Shown here piece by piece: positions 20,345-33,129 of a stretch of 64,000 nucleotides of DNA; positions within the stretch are counted from its first letter, which is position 1; every line of letters starts with the position of its first letter. The stretch covers positions 10,924,403 through 10,988,402 of the forward strand of contig OZ024790.1 of the NCBI GenBank assembly GCA_964017065.1, given 5' to 3'. The stretch comes from Haliclona indistincta. Taxonomy: Eukaryota; Porifera; Demospongiae; Haplosclerida; Chalinidae. The notes beneath the pieces were generated by a model. The model searched no databases and was not told the DNA's origin. It saw only the letters and a program-made list of their open reading frames with translations. The position numbers and the translations under genes were made by a program.

Positions 20345-21760
20345 CTATGCCCCCTTGATGCATGCATTCTGACCGTGGGCTCCTGCAATACCCTTTGAGA
20401 TAATCCTAGACCTGGACTTGGCAGTGGTTACTGGTAAGGTTGTGATAGCTATTTTAGGGATCATTACTCGTTGATCACCTTTAACTGTGTAGATAAGAAA
20501 GAAGTCATTGCAGTAATTTATAACAATTAAGAACATCATGTGGAACCTATTCTATTGTTCAATGATACATGTTCATAAAATACAAACTCACACACTCTGC
20601 TTTCCTTGCAAGAAACAGAGTGCAGGAGGATTGTGATGGCTAACAAAATGGTACATTGTACATTATACTAACTTCAGCTCTACTTGCTCACCAGAAGGGA
20701 TTCTGTCAGTTCTAAAGTCCTCTTGATATGGCAGGCTGTCACCATCTACATTTCTCAAGCTGATTTTAACACAATGATATACTGGCATTGAAGTGGCATC
20801 AATGTTGCAGTCCAGATTGATCATGTAAGCATCTTTTCCTTGCAAGGTCACAGCTTCAAGCTCATTGATTGCACAAATTTTTTCAGTAGATCTTTCTTCT
20901 CCAACTTTATGGTAGTTAACCACATAGTTGGTCACCGGTTTTACACCCTCTTCTTCTGGGGCCTTTTCCACTACCAGCGTGATACCGGTAGGAGGTTTGA
21001 CATGTATCGCGAGTAATTTCCGTGGTGGGCTAGGCAATACAGTGAATTTTCCAACTGCAAATTCACTCCATTCTCCTGGACCTCCACCCGCATTGATACC
21101 CCGCACGCGAATTTCGTAGCCAAGTTTGCTGGGGAAAGGAATCTTTCTACTGTCGAGTAAACACTTGGTACGATGCAGGGTTTGCTTCACTTTAAAATAG
21201 GCTCTCTTCTGTTGATCATATTCCAACTCATAGTGCCTAGCACCTGCAACACTTTTCCAACTTGCACGTAGCACTCCAGGGCTGTCTTCTTCAACACTTG
21301 GCTTTTCTACTCGTTCTGGCGTATTCACACTATCTAACTGACAGAAGCCTGCTTGTTGATTTTGCCTGCCAGCAGTACTGCCAGTGCTGTGGAATGCTGA
21401 GACTAGGTTTTGCAAAGAATGTGTGAGTAGGCTGTCTAGCTCTTGCAATTCTTTGCTATCACTTGTGACGCTCCAGAACTTGCTAAAAGATGGCCTCTTC
21501 TCTATTTGATCACAAGCTCTCAAGCATTTATTCAAATCATGCTCTAGTCTTTTCAAAGTCAATTCATCACTGGTATTATTGGCGGTTACAGTTACTTTCT
21601 GCAATATATCTTCTAGTTGTTCAATCTTCATGCATAGTTCATCTTCAAGATTTTCATTGAGCCCAAGACCAACAATTCTGTCATAGAGCTGTGTAGTAAT
21701 CGTCTGCGCTGACTTGATTGGTGTACTAACTTTCTCTTTAGCTGTGCCCAAATCACTCAT
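20345..21760 (-). CDS. Helical-bundle plus fibronectin type III protein
   Basis: Two coding exons: 20692-21760 and 20345-20484, joined in phase 1 (donor GTGAGC, acceptor CACAG), giving about 402 residues. I chose the start at 21760 (MSDLGTAKEKV) because a canonical GTAAGG...CTACAG pair just upstream looks like a 5'UTR intron. Residues 1 to about 125 are predicted helices with heptad-like Leu spacing (LKRLEHDLNKCLRACDQI), recalling the N-terminal four-helix bundle of MLKL/HeLo-type proteins. That is a tentative fold-level resemblance. Two FN3-like modules follow (about 165-265, with WKSVAGARHYELEYD and YEIRVRGINAGG; about 270-355, with PPTGITLVVEKAPEE and YHCVKISLRNVDGDS). The basic tail is encoded by exon 2; retention of the intron would instead give seven or eight extra residues and a stop. 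It lies beside death-fold genes on the same strand, so a cell-death role is conceivable but unproven. Confidence 0.75.
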
Positions 21761-21892
21761 ACGGTAATACCTGTAGGTATAGCTACATACATGTATAAGA
21801 ATTGGGACCATAGCTACAATAAAAGAATTCCTTACCTTCGAGATAAAACACTGTATACAGTTCAAAATTTTAGCCAAATGGCACATAAACAA

Positions 21893-23167
21893 AGGAGCAA
21901 TAGACTAGCACATCCGTGATAGTGGATCAAATGGGCTTATCTCCATACAAAAATTATGGTAGCAATACCCCAAAAAGCCATGAATAGCTTTAAGCAAGGT
22001 CACTATGGAATCGGTAGTACTCCATCTGCTACTACCATACTTAGTAATAGTACTACATCATGCCTATGAATGCACTTTACAAGAGCAAGCCAGATGCCAT
22101 GTACATTTCATGGACTATCACATGTGCTATCACAATGTATACCACCTGACTCAATTGCAGCCACTGCATGCATGGTACTGACATAGCAATGCTTGTTTGT
22201 GTATTACTTTGTCAACCAGTATAATTCATACATTTTTTGATGCAACTGAACTATTTTGTGTATCCCATCACTTTAGAAATGTCTGTCAGCTTCGCCAATG
22301 GTATCTTTGAGCTCAGAAAAAACTTCTTGCAAGTGGCTTGAGCACATATAAAGAGCTGGTCAAGACTATTATAGCTACAAATTTGATATAGCAAAGATAC
22401 AGACGAAAGTTTGTATTCAGCCTATTGCATCTTAAATCGTAGTCATTCCCACTCTACATGTTGTAATAAAAGTGTGACAAAAGGAACAGTACATTATTTG
22501 ATAACCCAATTGGGAACTTTACTGTATCTACATCTTGTGGTTGCATAAAAATAGGCTTCATTTCCACCTTTTGCTTTCGGATTGAAACCAGTTGTAGTTT
22601 ACCCTCACTCCATTGTTATCAGTAAGTTTGTTTCTCTGCTGTGCATATTATGGTGGTTGTACAGTTTGCATCTGCCTGCTTCTAAGACGCACTGTGGCTT
22701 TCTTGTTGCAGTCCCCATGATTGTAGATTGTGCACAACATCGACAGGAATGTTGGCATAGTATCTGTGTTACAATTCAGCTCATTTAAGAGAAAAGACAA
22801 TGGAATACAATGGCGAAACCCCTCTAATTTCGACATCCTTGCATGTGACCTATGAACATTGTCCTGATTTAAGGGGTAGTTATACATGCAAAGTGTCAAT
22901 TTGGGATCGAAATTAGTGTCCACATTACAGTGAGTGTCTGAGACGTGTCTATTCCACTGTAATATACACGTGTCAAACTACCAACAGTAAGGAATGTGCA
23001 ATGCTACTATCAGTGCTATTTCCATTAAGTTCTTAGTACTAGTTAAGTGACACATAATTTTGTCTTAATTAGCATGCCTTCAGCTCCTGAAGAATTTTAT
23101 ATCTACTACACATGTACACTGCATGGTTTTTCATTGGAGCATACCTGTCTTTATTGGTAGCAGTAAT
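21893..23167. other. Intergenic, nothing recognised
   Basis: AT-rich sequence without a convincing gene. Small open frames around 22580-22920 lack splice or domain support. Confidence 0.5.
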
Positions 23168-23940
23168 AATTATGCCTCGGTGGGCGGAGCCACGAGGCAT
23201 ACAGTAGTCGTGTTGTCATTCAGTCATTCTGTCATTCAGTCATTCTGTCAGTCTGTCGCAACGATTTCTCGTCGCTCGCTGAAAACTAATCGCTGAAACA
23301 AGCAACACGGGTAGAAATCGATACTTGCTCGGATTTGTATTTTCAGAAGTTTGATTTTAAAGCTTAGTGCGTAAGTTACCGTGTGAATTGCTCTCGGTTG
23401 GTTCGGTTTTGTAGCGCACGTTGAAAGTTAAGCTCTGAAACTAGCAATGCAAGTAGAACACGGTATTATCTCGCTTTTGAACATGTGAAAACGTTATATG
23501 AAGCTTAGTTTGTGAGTTATGGCCGAGGTTATGGCGCTATTTACTTTGTTTACCATTGCCGTGTGGCGATCTGGACTTCTCCAAAGGCAAAAGCTGTCCA
23601 CAGTTGACTGCCTAGAAGCTAATAGGTTATAATTATTACTACAGGATAGCAGCGCAGGTCCAGAGAAATTTTGTAAGCAAGCTATGGAAGCTATCTCGCT
23701 CGTGGTATGCGTGTGCCGAGTGCTATGCTAAACACTGTAGACACGCCCAGTTGAATTGTGGTTAGCACTGATTGGCTTCTGATTGCATTACTAAAGCACT
23801 GCATAGTGATTGCTGTACAGAAATCCTGTATAAATGCATCTGCAGTTGCTGTGTTTGTGGAATGGTGGATAGTTGTGTTTGTGGATAATGTGTCATTCCA
23901 CCGAGGCATCTGCACCTTAGGTGCTTCATTATTCTAGGAT
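23168..23940 (+). mobile_element. Interspersed element copy 2
   Basis: Starts ATTATGCCTCGGTGGGCGGA and contains GCCACGAGGCATACAGTAGT. Ends CGAGGCATCTGCACCTTAGG then TGCTTCATTATT. These are the same two ends as copy 1 (14034-15122) with a different, shorter interior that includes CATTCTGTCATTCAGT repeats. Confidence 0.65.
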
Positions 23941-24185
23941 ATCAAGTTTATCTTAGACAGTCAGGGCACACCACAACTGTTATCATCACCAGAAGGGCTT
24001 GTCAATACACTGTAACTACTACAATAATCATTCCATATACCAAATATGAGTTTGCTTTGGAGGCATGCAATATAATGGGATGTAACAATAACTTAATGTA
24101 CTTGCTATTTAGAACAAGCTTTCTCCTCAACCTCTATCAGGGCTGCTTCTGCCATTCTTAATGGACTGATTTAATACTACACAGT

Positions 24186-24241
24186 ATTATTATGCCGAGG
24201 TGTGGGCGGAGCCACGAGGCATACAGTAGTCTGTTCGTTTG

Positions 24242-24289
<48 letters not shown>

Positions 24290-25110
24290 CGTGCGTGCGC
24301 GCGCGCGCGCGCGCAATGCGTATCTCAGCAACCGCTTGCTACTAAGCACTGAAACTTGCAATACAGGTAGATCTCGATAGTTTATGAAAATTAAATTTGA
24401 CAGATTTGCTATTAAAGCCTTTGTTTTGAAGTTATGGCGTGATTTGCTAACCTAAACAGCCGTCTTGAGCGCTCGGGCCTACTTCATAGACAAAACTGTC
24501 TACAGATGGCTACAGTGCAACTTGAAGGCTTGATCTGTGATAGTACAGCTCGCGCGACTCCATTGGCAGCAGTGAAACTAGCGAGCGAAAGCGTGTTTGA
24601 GTTCACTTAGCTGCTCGACAGGTGAGCCGGAGCGAGCAGAGCAGTTAAGTCACGCCCAGCTACACTTGAGCATTATTCTGTTTGGCTTCAATACAACTTT
24701 TGTACAACAGCTTGTACAGTTGCTGGATAGCTGCTACTAGCCTGCACTTCCATAGCACTGTTGCTATTATGATCTGCTGCTGCTGGATAGCTGTCACTAG
24801 CCTGTGCTTCCATAGCACTGTTGCTATGATCTGCTGCTGCTGGATAGCTGCTACTAGCCTGTGCTTCCATAGCACTGTTGCTATGATCTGCTGCTGCTGG
24901 ATAGCTGTCACTAGCCTGTGCTTCCATGGCACTGTTGCTATGATCTGCTGCTGCTGGATAGCTGCCACTATAGCCTGTGCTTCCATAGCACTGTTGCTAT
25001 GATCTGCTGCTTGCCTGAATGTTCCATGGATCTGCTGGTCACTTCTACTGCAGCTTCAGTGCACATTGCGTGCTTCCATGGAACTGTTTGGTCTTGCTGT
25101 CAATCGTGCA
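24186..25110 (-). mobile_element. Interspersed element copy 3, inverted relative to copy 1
   Basis: Reverse-complement copy of 14034-15122: terminal hairpin (TTATGCCGAGGTGTGGGCGG), a (GT)n/(GC)n tract at 24238-24314, the same 300-bp unique block, then five copies of the 60-bp minisatellite (CATAGCACTGTTGCTATGAT, CTGCTGCTGCTGGATAGCTG). The open frames in it are repeat artefacts. Confidence 0.75.
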
Positions 25111-25111
25111 A

Positions 25112-25350
25112 GTCAATCAAGCAAGTCAACAAGCAAGTCGATCGTGTTACCATTCCATGCTTGTTCCTTGTTAGTTTACATTGTGGACCAGTGGTAGATT
25201 TCACAACCCTACATCCGATAGAAATCTTTCTAATTATCTTGTCTTAGTACTAAGGAAGAGTCAAATTTCACAATACTGCATGCATGATGAAGTATTGTAA
25301 TGTGTACAACATGTACCGGTATTAGGGAGGCACGGTAGTGCCTCCCTATG
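25112..25350. repeat. Foldback-arm copy and a short palindrome
   Basis: 25120-25235 matches the right arm of the foldback element at 26161-26531 (GTGTTACCATTCCATG, TTTACATTGTGGACCAGT, CCCTACATCC). Just after it, at 25324-25347, a perfect hairpin GGGAGGCAC...GTGCCTCCC occurs. From 25350 to 26160 no gene was recognised. Confidence 0.65.
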
Positions 25351-26160
25351 TAGGGATGAACGAGAAAACAAAATGGCGGCTACATACAATGTATTAGCGT
25401 CCAAACGCTGATATTTCGCCTGGTGATGAATTTTAGACGTTCAAAGACACTTAGATATGCTTTCTGGCGGTGCCCCATCTTACAGCAGCAAGGAGATTGC
25501 TCTAAATGATCAATAAAGTGACGAACCTGGAAACGGAGAAAATCGTGTTTCGTCATCTTCGTCAGTCGTTTTCTTCTTCTTTCTTCAACTCGCCTAGCGC
25601 CTTTACGCGAGCAGTGCCGAGACCAAAACACCCACGAACAGTCGTGAAATTCTTCTGGCAGGTGTCTTTTGAACTTAGTTTTTAGCGTAACGTTGATATA
25701 AATTTGACGAGTCCACGATCACGAACAATTGTCAGCTAAGTGCTAGACGCCATTATTGTGATTACGCAATACGCACGTGACCAACCACACGATTTCTAGA
25801 AGTAGAGTATCGCCATATGGAGAGCGCATATTGGCGTCTGGAGTCTTCGAAGAACAACTCACCTAGTATGTTCGTGTAGTATCACCGTTCTACTGCTCGC
25901 CAGATAGTATCACACAGCCGCACAGAATTTTGTAAACTAGAGTGGGCGGGGCTCGAATGCTTTGCAGAATGCATTAGCTAGTTTCAGTTTTAGGAATAAT
26001 AAATTTTGAGCTACAAGTTAAAAAGGTCACATAAAGAAATTATCAACAACAGCAAGCCAAACTAATGATGTAAGCAAAGAAATACATGATCTTGCCGAAT
26101 TCAAACTGCACTGGTGACCAAAAATTTGAAACTTTAAAAAGGACACAAACAAGAAAATTT

Positions 26161-26531
26161 CTAACGAAATAAAAGGATGTAGGGATGGTGAAATTTGCTA
26201 CTGGTCCACAATGTAAACCAACAAGGAACTACCATGGAATGGTAACACGATTGACTTGCTAACAGACCATAGATCCCTACATCAGTGGCTGTACATAAGA
26301 TCAATATATTTGTCACAGTCAAGTTGAATTCAATTCAATGCACTTCGGTGTCAGTCAACTGCAACTAGCTGAATTAGTTATAGCCTGCCACAGCAGCCAC
26401 TGATGTAGGGATCTATCAGTGGTCTGTTAGCAAGTCAATCGTGTTACCATTCCATGGTATAGTTCCTTGTTGGTTTACATTGTGGACCAGTAGCAAATTT
26501 CACCATCCCTACATCCTTTTGATTTCGTTAG
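26161..26531. mobile_element. Large foldback element
   Basis: Arms of about 140 bp: CTAACGAAAT...CAGTGGCT on the left and AGCCACTGATGTAGGGATCT...TTTCGTTAG on the right. Few differences between arms, with about 90 bp in the loop. No open frame. Likely a MITE or foldback transposon; a third single arm is at about 25.12 kb. Confidence 0.75.
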
Positions 26532-26845
26532 AAATCTTTTTATTTTCTTGTGCCTTTGGTATTGATATAACTACACAATAATTTTGTCTAACATAACAGG
26601 GTAATGTGGATTGTCACCGTGCCAGCATGATGACAATAGTGATAAATTAAAATTCCACAGCTGTAAAACTTTCCTGATATTGTGATTATTCTTGTACCTA
26701 AAACACTAAGCACAATGCAGCTTATAAAATTATACGAAAGCTGAACTTGTCAATGAGCTGGTATGTGACAGCTGAACATAGTAACTATTATAACTATCAA
26801 TGTTTTTGATATCGCTATTAAAGACGATGGCATAAACTTCCCTGT

Positions 26846-27112
26846 GTGCTATTCAGCCTGTTCTGCTACTATCTACTGCTGGCTAGTGGTGTTAGTGTAG
26901 TGAGTGGGTTCACTCCAGTCACCTATCTAGCTAGAGTGTCCTCTGAGTATGCAGGTCAGTATGACCCACTGCAGGATGAACAGTTGACAGAGGCTATTAG
27001 CCAGCTGGATCTGGACTGTGTTTTTCTCAAAAACAGATTAGTCTTGTCAGGAGATTCTTCACTGCTTCCTGCAGGCTACTATGTAGTGATTATGTTTTAC
27101 AAGGTCTACTGA
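26846..27112 (+). CDS. Unrecognised small ORF with hydrophobic N-terminus
   Basis: Eighty-eight codons opening with MLFSLFCYYLLLASGVSVVS, a plausible signal peptide or anchor, then GFTPVTYLARVSSEYAGQYD and an acidic Leu-rich stretch. It contains potential introns (a GTTTTT donor after CTGGACTGT) and ends TAA-like soon after MFYKVY. I do not recognise a family. It could be the first exon of a secreted protein whose remainder is lost, because only AT-rich sequence follows to 27.6 kb. Confidence 0.3.
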   Translation: MLFSLFCYYLLLASGVSVVSGFTPVTYLARVSSEYAGQYDPLQDEQLTEAISQLDLDCVFLKNRLVLSGDSSLLPAGYYVVIMFYKVY

Positions 27113-27665
27113 ATCAGCACAGCATCTTCATGGGGACTAAAGATGCTGTGCTGATTGCTGATCTGAAGATCCTGTGAGAAGATGCCATGATGATTCAGAG
27201 TATATATAGGTATGAGCAGTGCGTTATACCTATACTCTGCTGTTTTGAGTAAGAAAACTTTATATTATACACAATTGAATAGAGTGAACATCCAGTATCA
27301 AGCTCATAGAGTTGTCCCTTACAGATCTAGTAAATGAATAATCATAATTATGCATTCATGTGTGACAACATAGTTAATTAAAAAATCTTTATTGGTTGAA
27401 GTGAAATGTATAAGTTGACCAATAACAAGAAGTGTGCCTCAATAAAATTAAAACCTGTATATAGGTCTTTGTGACTTATAAGGGTAGAACTACACCATCA
27501 AATTTTGCGCTGTTGTCATTACTGTACATGAGCGACATAATGAACCCTAGTATAGGGAAATGCAGCTGCCAAAATGACTGACTGCAAAAAATAATATATC
27601 AATCGTTATTCTTTTATCTTCAACTCTGAAAAATGCAAACTACTGCATTAGTCAATTTATAACAA

Positions 27666-29642
27666 TTACAACACTGTGACATTGTTATTGACAAATCCTG
27701 AATTCTCGGTACAGAAAGAAAAGTTACAATAGAAGACCAGTTCCTCTGTAAATAGTTCAAGGAATGAGTCAGTTCCATTGTTGTCACGTGCTGTAAACAT
27801 TAATTTCTTGATCTTTTTGAAACTGCTTCCCAAGATCTTCAAACAGACTAGTGACTTCTTCTTGTGAGATGAGCTGTCACCGCCAATAAGGTGATAGTTT
27901 TCTGAAGACATCATGAGAGTGGTGCCGTAGCTGTGTGACAGGTCTCTCACTCGAATGAAGAACTCCTTCGCGTGATTTACATCTTCGAACTGGATCGACT
28001 TCAGTATTATCTCCTGCAGTCCTCTTCCTTGCTGATAGAGCACAGACAGACAGTGGTTCAGTGCTGGGAGGAGACCTGCAGTATACATGCTGACTGGTGT
28101 TGTGAATTCCAATCGCTTGAGAACAGTGTTTGAGATGACAAACTTCTCTAAATGAGAAGATTCAATTGTTGGGAAATAGGCCATCGTGCAGGGATAGAAA
28201 GCATTGTATTCAACCTGACTAGTAAAAGCAATGTGCTCTACCTGAATCACTATGTCTGCTGGAACAAGTACCATATCTTGTGTCCTTATCGACAATTTCT
28301 TTAGCTTCGACTCAGGAAGGCTGAACATCCAGGAGTGGAGACCACTGGAAGACAGTCCCAGGTCTAGACACTTGTACTGTGAATTGGTCTCGGGAAAAGG
28401 TTGATTTGGATAAGATAGTGGTACAGAGTAAATTTCTTTTTCTGGTGGAATTTGGTACAAATTTTTTTAAATCATGTCTAACCGTTGACATCGTTGCACA
28501 ATCGGAGAAAGACCTTGCTCATGAATGGTATGTGCCTTTTTGGGTACATTTGTGCACGTGAGCTGCAGAGTTCCTTTTAGACCACGTCTCTTTCTAGATC
28601 TATTCATGATGATCTCTATTTCATCATCATCATCAGTTTCTTCATCTGATACAATCGATTCGTTTTCCTGCCCTTCATTGCTTTCAAGTCTGAGTGTCTG
28701 TTTGTGGGTGGTTGGAGTGGTAAGGAAAGTCATGATAAGTTCACAAGCAGCTTGGAAAGGAGATTTGTCTATACTGAGGTATTCAAACTGAGATTGTTTC
28801 AAATGCTCATTGAGTGACAAGAGGAGAGCAGTATATGTAGCCATGTTGACATTTCTTTCACTGAAATTAATTCCTTTTGCATCAGAGAAGAGAGCTTCGT
28901 CACTATAGCAGAAACCGATATCGTGTCTGTATTTGAAAACCTATAGTAGCAGACCATAGTTCGGGTCACCAGCTAACCAGTTCTTAACAGCGTCAGTCAC
29001 ATCAAACTCAATGTAGCCAGCTGGTCTACCAGTGTACAATGGGACACAATCCTGTACATAAGCACAGGCATCAGTCCCATTAGTAGCTAGGTACGGTGCA
29101 CTCCAAGGCACTCCAAGGCACTCCAAGGATGTGAGTGTCCTCCAGCAGGTCAAACCTGTTAGCAGTACAGGTAGTATACTAGTTGGTTAGCTGATAGGTC
29201 GTTGTGCTCTTGGTGAATAGCTGAGCCAACTGGCTGAGAACTCGCCCTTTGCTATACCATACTCCCAGAGCTTCAGCAACAACCTGACCAATAAATACAG
29301 GTAGTAGCTGATCATGGACAGTTATACCGATAGTGAAATGCATAATAATTATAAATATTTTGAGCATCCATGGGACCCGTACAATACCGTATATTCTTTC
29401 AAATGACAGCAGATTTTCCTTTCACAGACCTAATATGAAAATTGCAGCCTGTGACTTAGCTTGTTTTAAAAAATTATCAACTTGTGTCTCCGATATGCAT
29501 TAATCGTGTTCTGTGCATAAACGTAATTCCGTGTGATGTCCTTCATTTCTGGTGATACTCCTAAGCTAAAATGGAGTGTGTTATCATTGAACCGCAGCTG
29601 CAGGTCAGCAATCATCATGGTTATGATGTCGCGTGCTTCCAT
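27666..29642 (-). pseudogene. Gene H: LRR-like protein with an in-frame stop
   Basis: A start exon around 29470-29642 begins MEARDIITMMIADLQL and contains FGVSPEMKD-like sequence. A long exon, 27666-28940, follows an acceptor CTATAG. The long exon reads VFKYRHDIGFCYSDEALFSD, then an acidic stretch (SDEETDDDDEIEI) with a basic RSRKRRG patch. Further on come leucine-spaced segments (SKLKKLSIRTQDMVL, LEKFVISNTVLKRLEF, GLQEIILKSIQFEDV) typical of degenerate LRRs as in NLR C-termini. At 28467-28469 a TAA lies in the same frame, flanked by coding-like sequence on both sides (RCQRLDMI, then KNLYQIPPEKE). This makes it a pseudogene, a polymorphic null or a sequence error. A weak donor follows the start exon, and ovoA/DNRLRE debris occupies the would-be intron. 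Confidence 0.55.
28950..29290 (-). pseudogene. Chimeric debris: ovoA end fused to a DNRLRE-like exon
   Basis: 29130-29290 matches the last two ovoA exons in degraded form (AEALGVWYSKGRVLSQ, then TTTGACCTGCTGGAGGACAC). Directly after, with three TTGGAGTGCC repeats, comes an open segment ending YIEFDVTDAVKNW, LAGDPNYGLLL. That is the C-terminal signature of DNRLRE-type extracellular domains. Both are partial and lie in the intron of gene H. Confidence 0.6.
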
Positions 29643-29659
29643 TTTGATATAATAATTAA

Positions 29660-30424
29660 TTTTTAGCTTGAAGAGATTGTAGGAACGTCAATCAGTTACT
29701 ATATAATACTGCCAGATGTCATAAAGCATAAATGCAATCTCTACGTACACTGCTGTGTTTCTAACTAGTCATTTGTTGCATGGAATGTTTATATCATATT
29801 TCGAGGATGCTAGCTCAGCTCAGTTAGCCTTTGTTTCCACATGATTGCACATACCCATAACCAACATCTATGCCATAACATATGCACTCATACATTCCAT
29901 ATAAAATGACAATAATAAATGCTGCGTGCATGGCTTGATGATTTGTTTTACTCACTATGAATCACAAATGACCCGTTAAAGCAGCCATACAGCTAGACTA
30001 GTGTGTATCTTTATTCCTTTTACTAGCTCTCTGTCAGCCGATAAATCTGTCACTATTAGCTCTTTCAAATAACTTCCTGCACTTCATCAGTCTTATTATT
30101 TTTAGAACTGGCATGCTTTATTACTATTCATTTGCAATCTTGATATTTCAATAAACAGTCTGGAATAGACAAACAGTCCAGTATGATGTAAGTGCGTGTG
30201 GGCACTTACATGTAAGTGCGTGTATGATGGTTTTTTGTTATGTAAGTGCGTGAGTGATGTCTTTTTTGTTATGTAAGTGCGTGAGTGATGTCTTTTTTGT
30301 TATGTAAGTGCGTGAGTGGAGTCTTTTTGTTATGTAAGTGCGTGAGTGATCTAAGTGCGCGTGTGTGATGTAAGTGCGTCTAGATGCATGCCAGGCCAGG
30401 GATCGGACAGTCAGTGCTGCTGCC
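29660..30424. repeat. Intergenic, with a 31-bp minisatellite at 30185-30375
   Basis: Five or six copies of TAAGTGCGTGAGTGATGTCT followed by TTTTTGTTATG immediately upstream of tetraspanin gene T1. From 29660 to 30180 only AT-rich sequence. Confidence 0.8.
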
Positions 30425-33129
30425 ATGGATAAGAGTAAACCCATAGACGACCTACCTATACCCGACAAAAAGCTCCCAGAATGCTGGATAACACGCGCCG
30501 AGAGAAAGGTAGCTTTTAGACTAATGTATAGATCAGTGCCTCGCATTATTGTGTCATTGGCTACATGTACATATAGAGTTCCAAAAAATTCATACCTTGC
30601 GTGGAATGTTCCGTGATGGCAAATGGCATGAATCATTCATATGTGCTGTCTATATATACAATATTTTTTCCGCTGGTGAGAGAACAATTTTAATATGATA
30701 CATAAATTTATTATCATACCAGACTGTGCTACCTGGCTTAGCAGTGATAGTAACTGGGATATGGGCAATGGTAAGATACCATACACTCTCTATAATGCAT
30801 TATCACCACATCCAAGGTTCAGTGCACAATCTTCTTTTCCATCACAACTCATGCCAGCATTTCTGTGATCATAATATCAGTCCTGGTCATCATCGTGGGT
30901 GTGCTCGTGATTGCTGTTGTTGCTGGGTTCGCTCTTTATGTCAAGTTTCAGAAACCATCTATCTCTAGTAAAGAACCTTATTACTTGCAACTATCAGTGG
31001 TACAGTTCTCTAATATTAAATATTTGCATGTGTATTTATTTAATATCATTACAGCCTATTGTTCTCTTTTTCCTTCTTGCTGTGATACTGACTGTTCTTG
31101 GTATTGCTGCTGGTGCTCTGATCCCTAGTGTGAGTGATAACTGTGAAGTGTTTATATAACTATCACATATCATATAATCATAACTATCATTATAATAGCT
31201 GTCAGTGAGTATTGAAACTAGTGCCAAAATTTCATTATTTACTACTTCACATGACTCTAGGGATGCTTGGGATGCAGCTCAAAACACAGTAAATAGAATC
31301 ATGCAGTTTATTTAGTACCTTTATCTGCATGTTATATAGTTAAGATGTTGTGGAGCAGTAAATTTCAGTGATTATGAACAAGTTTTCAACAACTACTCTG
31401 TACCAGTCTCTTGCTGTGACACCACCAACCCACTGGTCAATGAGACAACATGTCCAGATATTGTCAGAGACACTAACGTGACCACTGATCTAATATACAC
31501 TGAGGTGCTGTATTACAGTGCTATATAGCTAACGATTTATTATCCATCTTACTGCAGGGCTGTGTTCCTCAGTTAGTGTCTTACTTTCATTATATTCACA
31601 GTGTTGTTGCTGGAGTTAGTATCATTAGTGGAGGAATACCAGCATTGATAGCAGTGAGTTGATTCTTATGAAAATAGCCATTAGCCAGCACTACCAATAC
31701 GATTTAGTGCAAGTTTCTGTATCATAATAAATTATTATCATTGTGTGTCTCTTTGTAGATTATTGTCGGATTATATGCACTGTCTTTGATTGGTACGTTT
31801 ATTTTACATGTGCAGCCATGTATGAAATGTGTGTATCTTGCAATTTACAGTTTGTTGTGATATTAATGGTGAAGATGGTTATAATGGAGGTTCTAAACGG
31901 TGTTGTGATGAATGTTATGAAGAAAAACCATTTTTATACATGTTGCATTGTGCTCCGATAATTATTGGACTCATTCTCGTGAGTTTGAAAAATTACACTA
32001 GCATTTTCAATATCCGGATATCTTCTTAGATATTCAGCGGTATTGCTTTTTCATCTGTTGCAATTTGGGGATTGGTAAGATTGATAACTATACAAAAACT
32101 AAATAGTACAAAATTATTATACAGGTTCAAGATCTGTCATTTTATTATCCTATCACTGCACCAGCTAATACTAATGTGGTGATAATATCAGTTCTGCTCA
32201 TCATTGCTGGTGGACTCATGATCGGTTTTGTTATTTGTCAAATAGCGACATTTATACCCTGTATCATGACAGACGAGAAATTTTGTCTTGTTGGACACCT
32301 CTGTGTAAGTAAAGATTGATTACCATTTTTATGCATGATTTTATTTGTCATACCAGCTGGTGTTCTTAATTTTTCCTCTGTTGATCACAATATTATTCCC
32401 GCTTGTTGTTGGTTTTGTAGCTACTGGTATGAGTGGACCGGTGAGTATCACTGTCACTGCTGACATGATGTCCATTCTCATCTTGTCTATAGACCAGTAT
32501 GGAACTAAACAGTACATTACACAAATATCTTAATGATCAAACTGTCCAGGAAACTTGGAATGACTTGCAGGAAAATGTAAAGTACATGTCCATACACCTT
32601 CACTAAACAAACGTACTACACCAGTAAACAATTGTGTGGACAGATGAAGAATTACTACAAAAAATGATTAACTGTTCAAATATTATAGATGGAATGTTGC
32701 GGAGTGGATCATTTCACTGATTATGAACTGGTGTTTAGTAATTTCTCTGTACCAGTGTCATGCTGTAACACCACTAATCCACTAGCCAATGAATGTCCTG
32801 ATATTGTGAGGAATTCTCAGCAGATGATCAACCAAACTGGTCTAATATACTCTGAAGTCAGTGCCTGCAGTGTGCGGTCCATCTTGTCACTAATTCTGTT
32901 ACTATAGGGTTGTGTGTCTCATTTGGAGTCATTCTTCAACAACATGTTCACTGTTATTGCTGCAGCCACTATTACTATTGCAAGTCTGCAGGTATATACT
33001 GCCTTATAATCACAATAACCTTTGATATTAATTTATCTATCTCCTCAGCTTGCTGTAGTATTGATGGTGTGGTGGTGGTGTAGTATTGCATGTTGGAAAT
33101 CGATCAAAAACATTGATGATGATGACTAA
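30425..33129 (+). CDS. T1: tandem double-tetraspanin, probably disrupted
   Basis: Starts MDKSKPIDDLPIPDKKLPEC and ends in Asp-rich NIDDDD. At least a dozen short exons separated by introns of 40-150 bp. Module 1: TM1 (LPGLAVIVTGIWAM), TM2 (SVIIISVLVIIVGVLVIAVV), TM3 (FFLLAVILTVLGIAAGALIP), a large loop with CCG, SCC and GC motifs (CCGAVNFSDY, SVPVSCCDTT, EGCVPQ), TM4 (VVAGVSIISGGIPALIA). A Cys-rich linker follows (SKRCCDECYEEK), then module 2 with its own four TMs and loop (MECCGVDHFTDY, SCCNTT, EGCVSH). CCG-plus-SCC loops define tetraspanins, which organise membrane microdomains. The second exon carries a four-base TATA insertion relative to T2/T3 (30648-30660). It shifts TM1 out of frame and makes T1 a likely pseudogene, unless it is a sequence error. 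Its second half is identical to that of T2. Confidence 0.75.
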
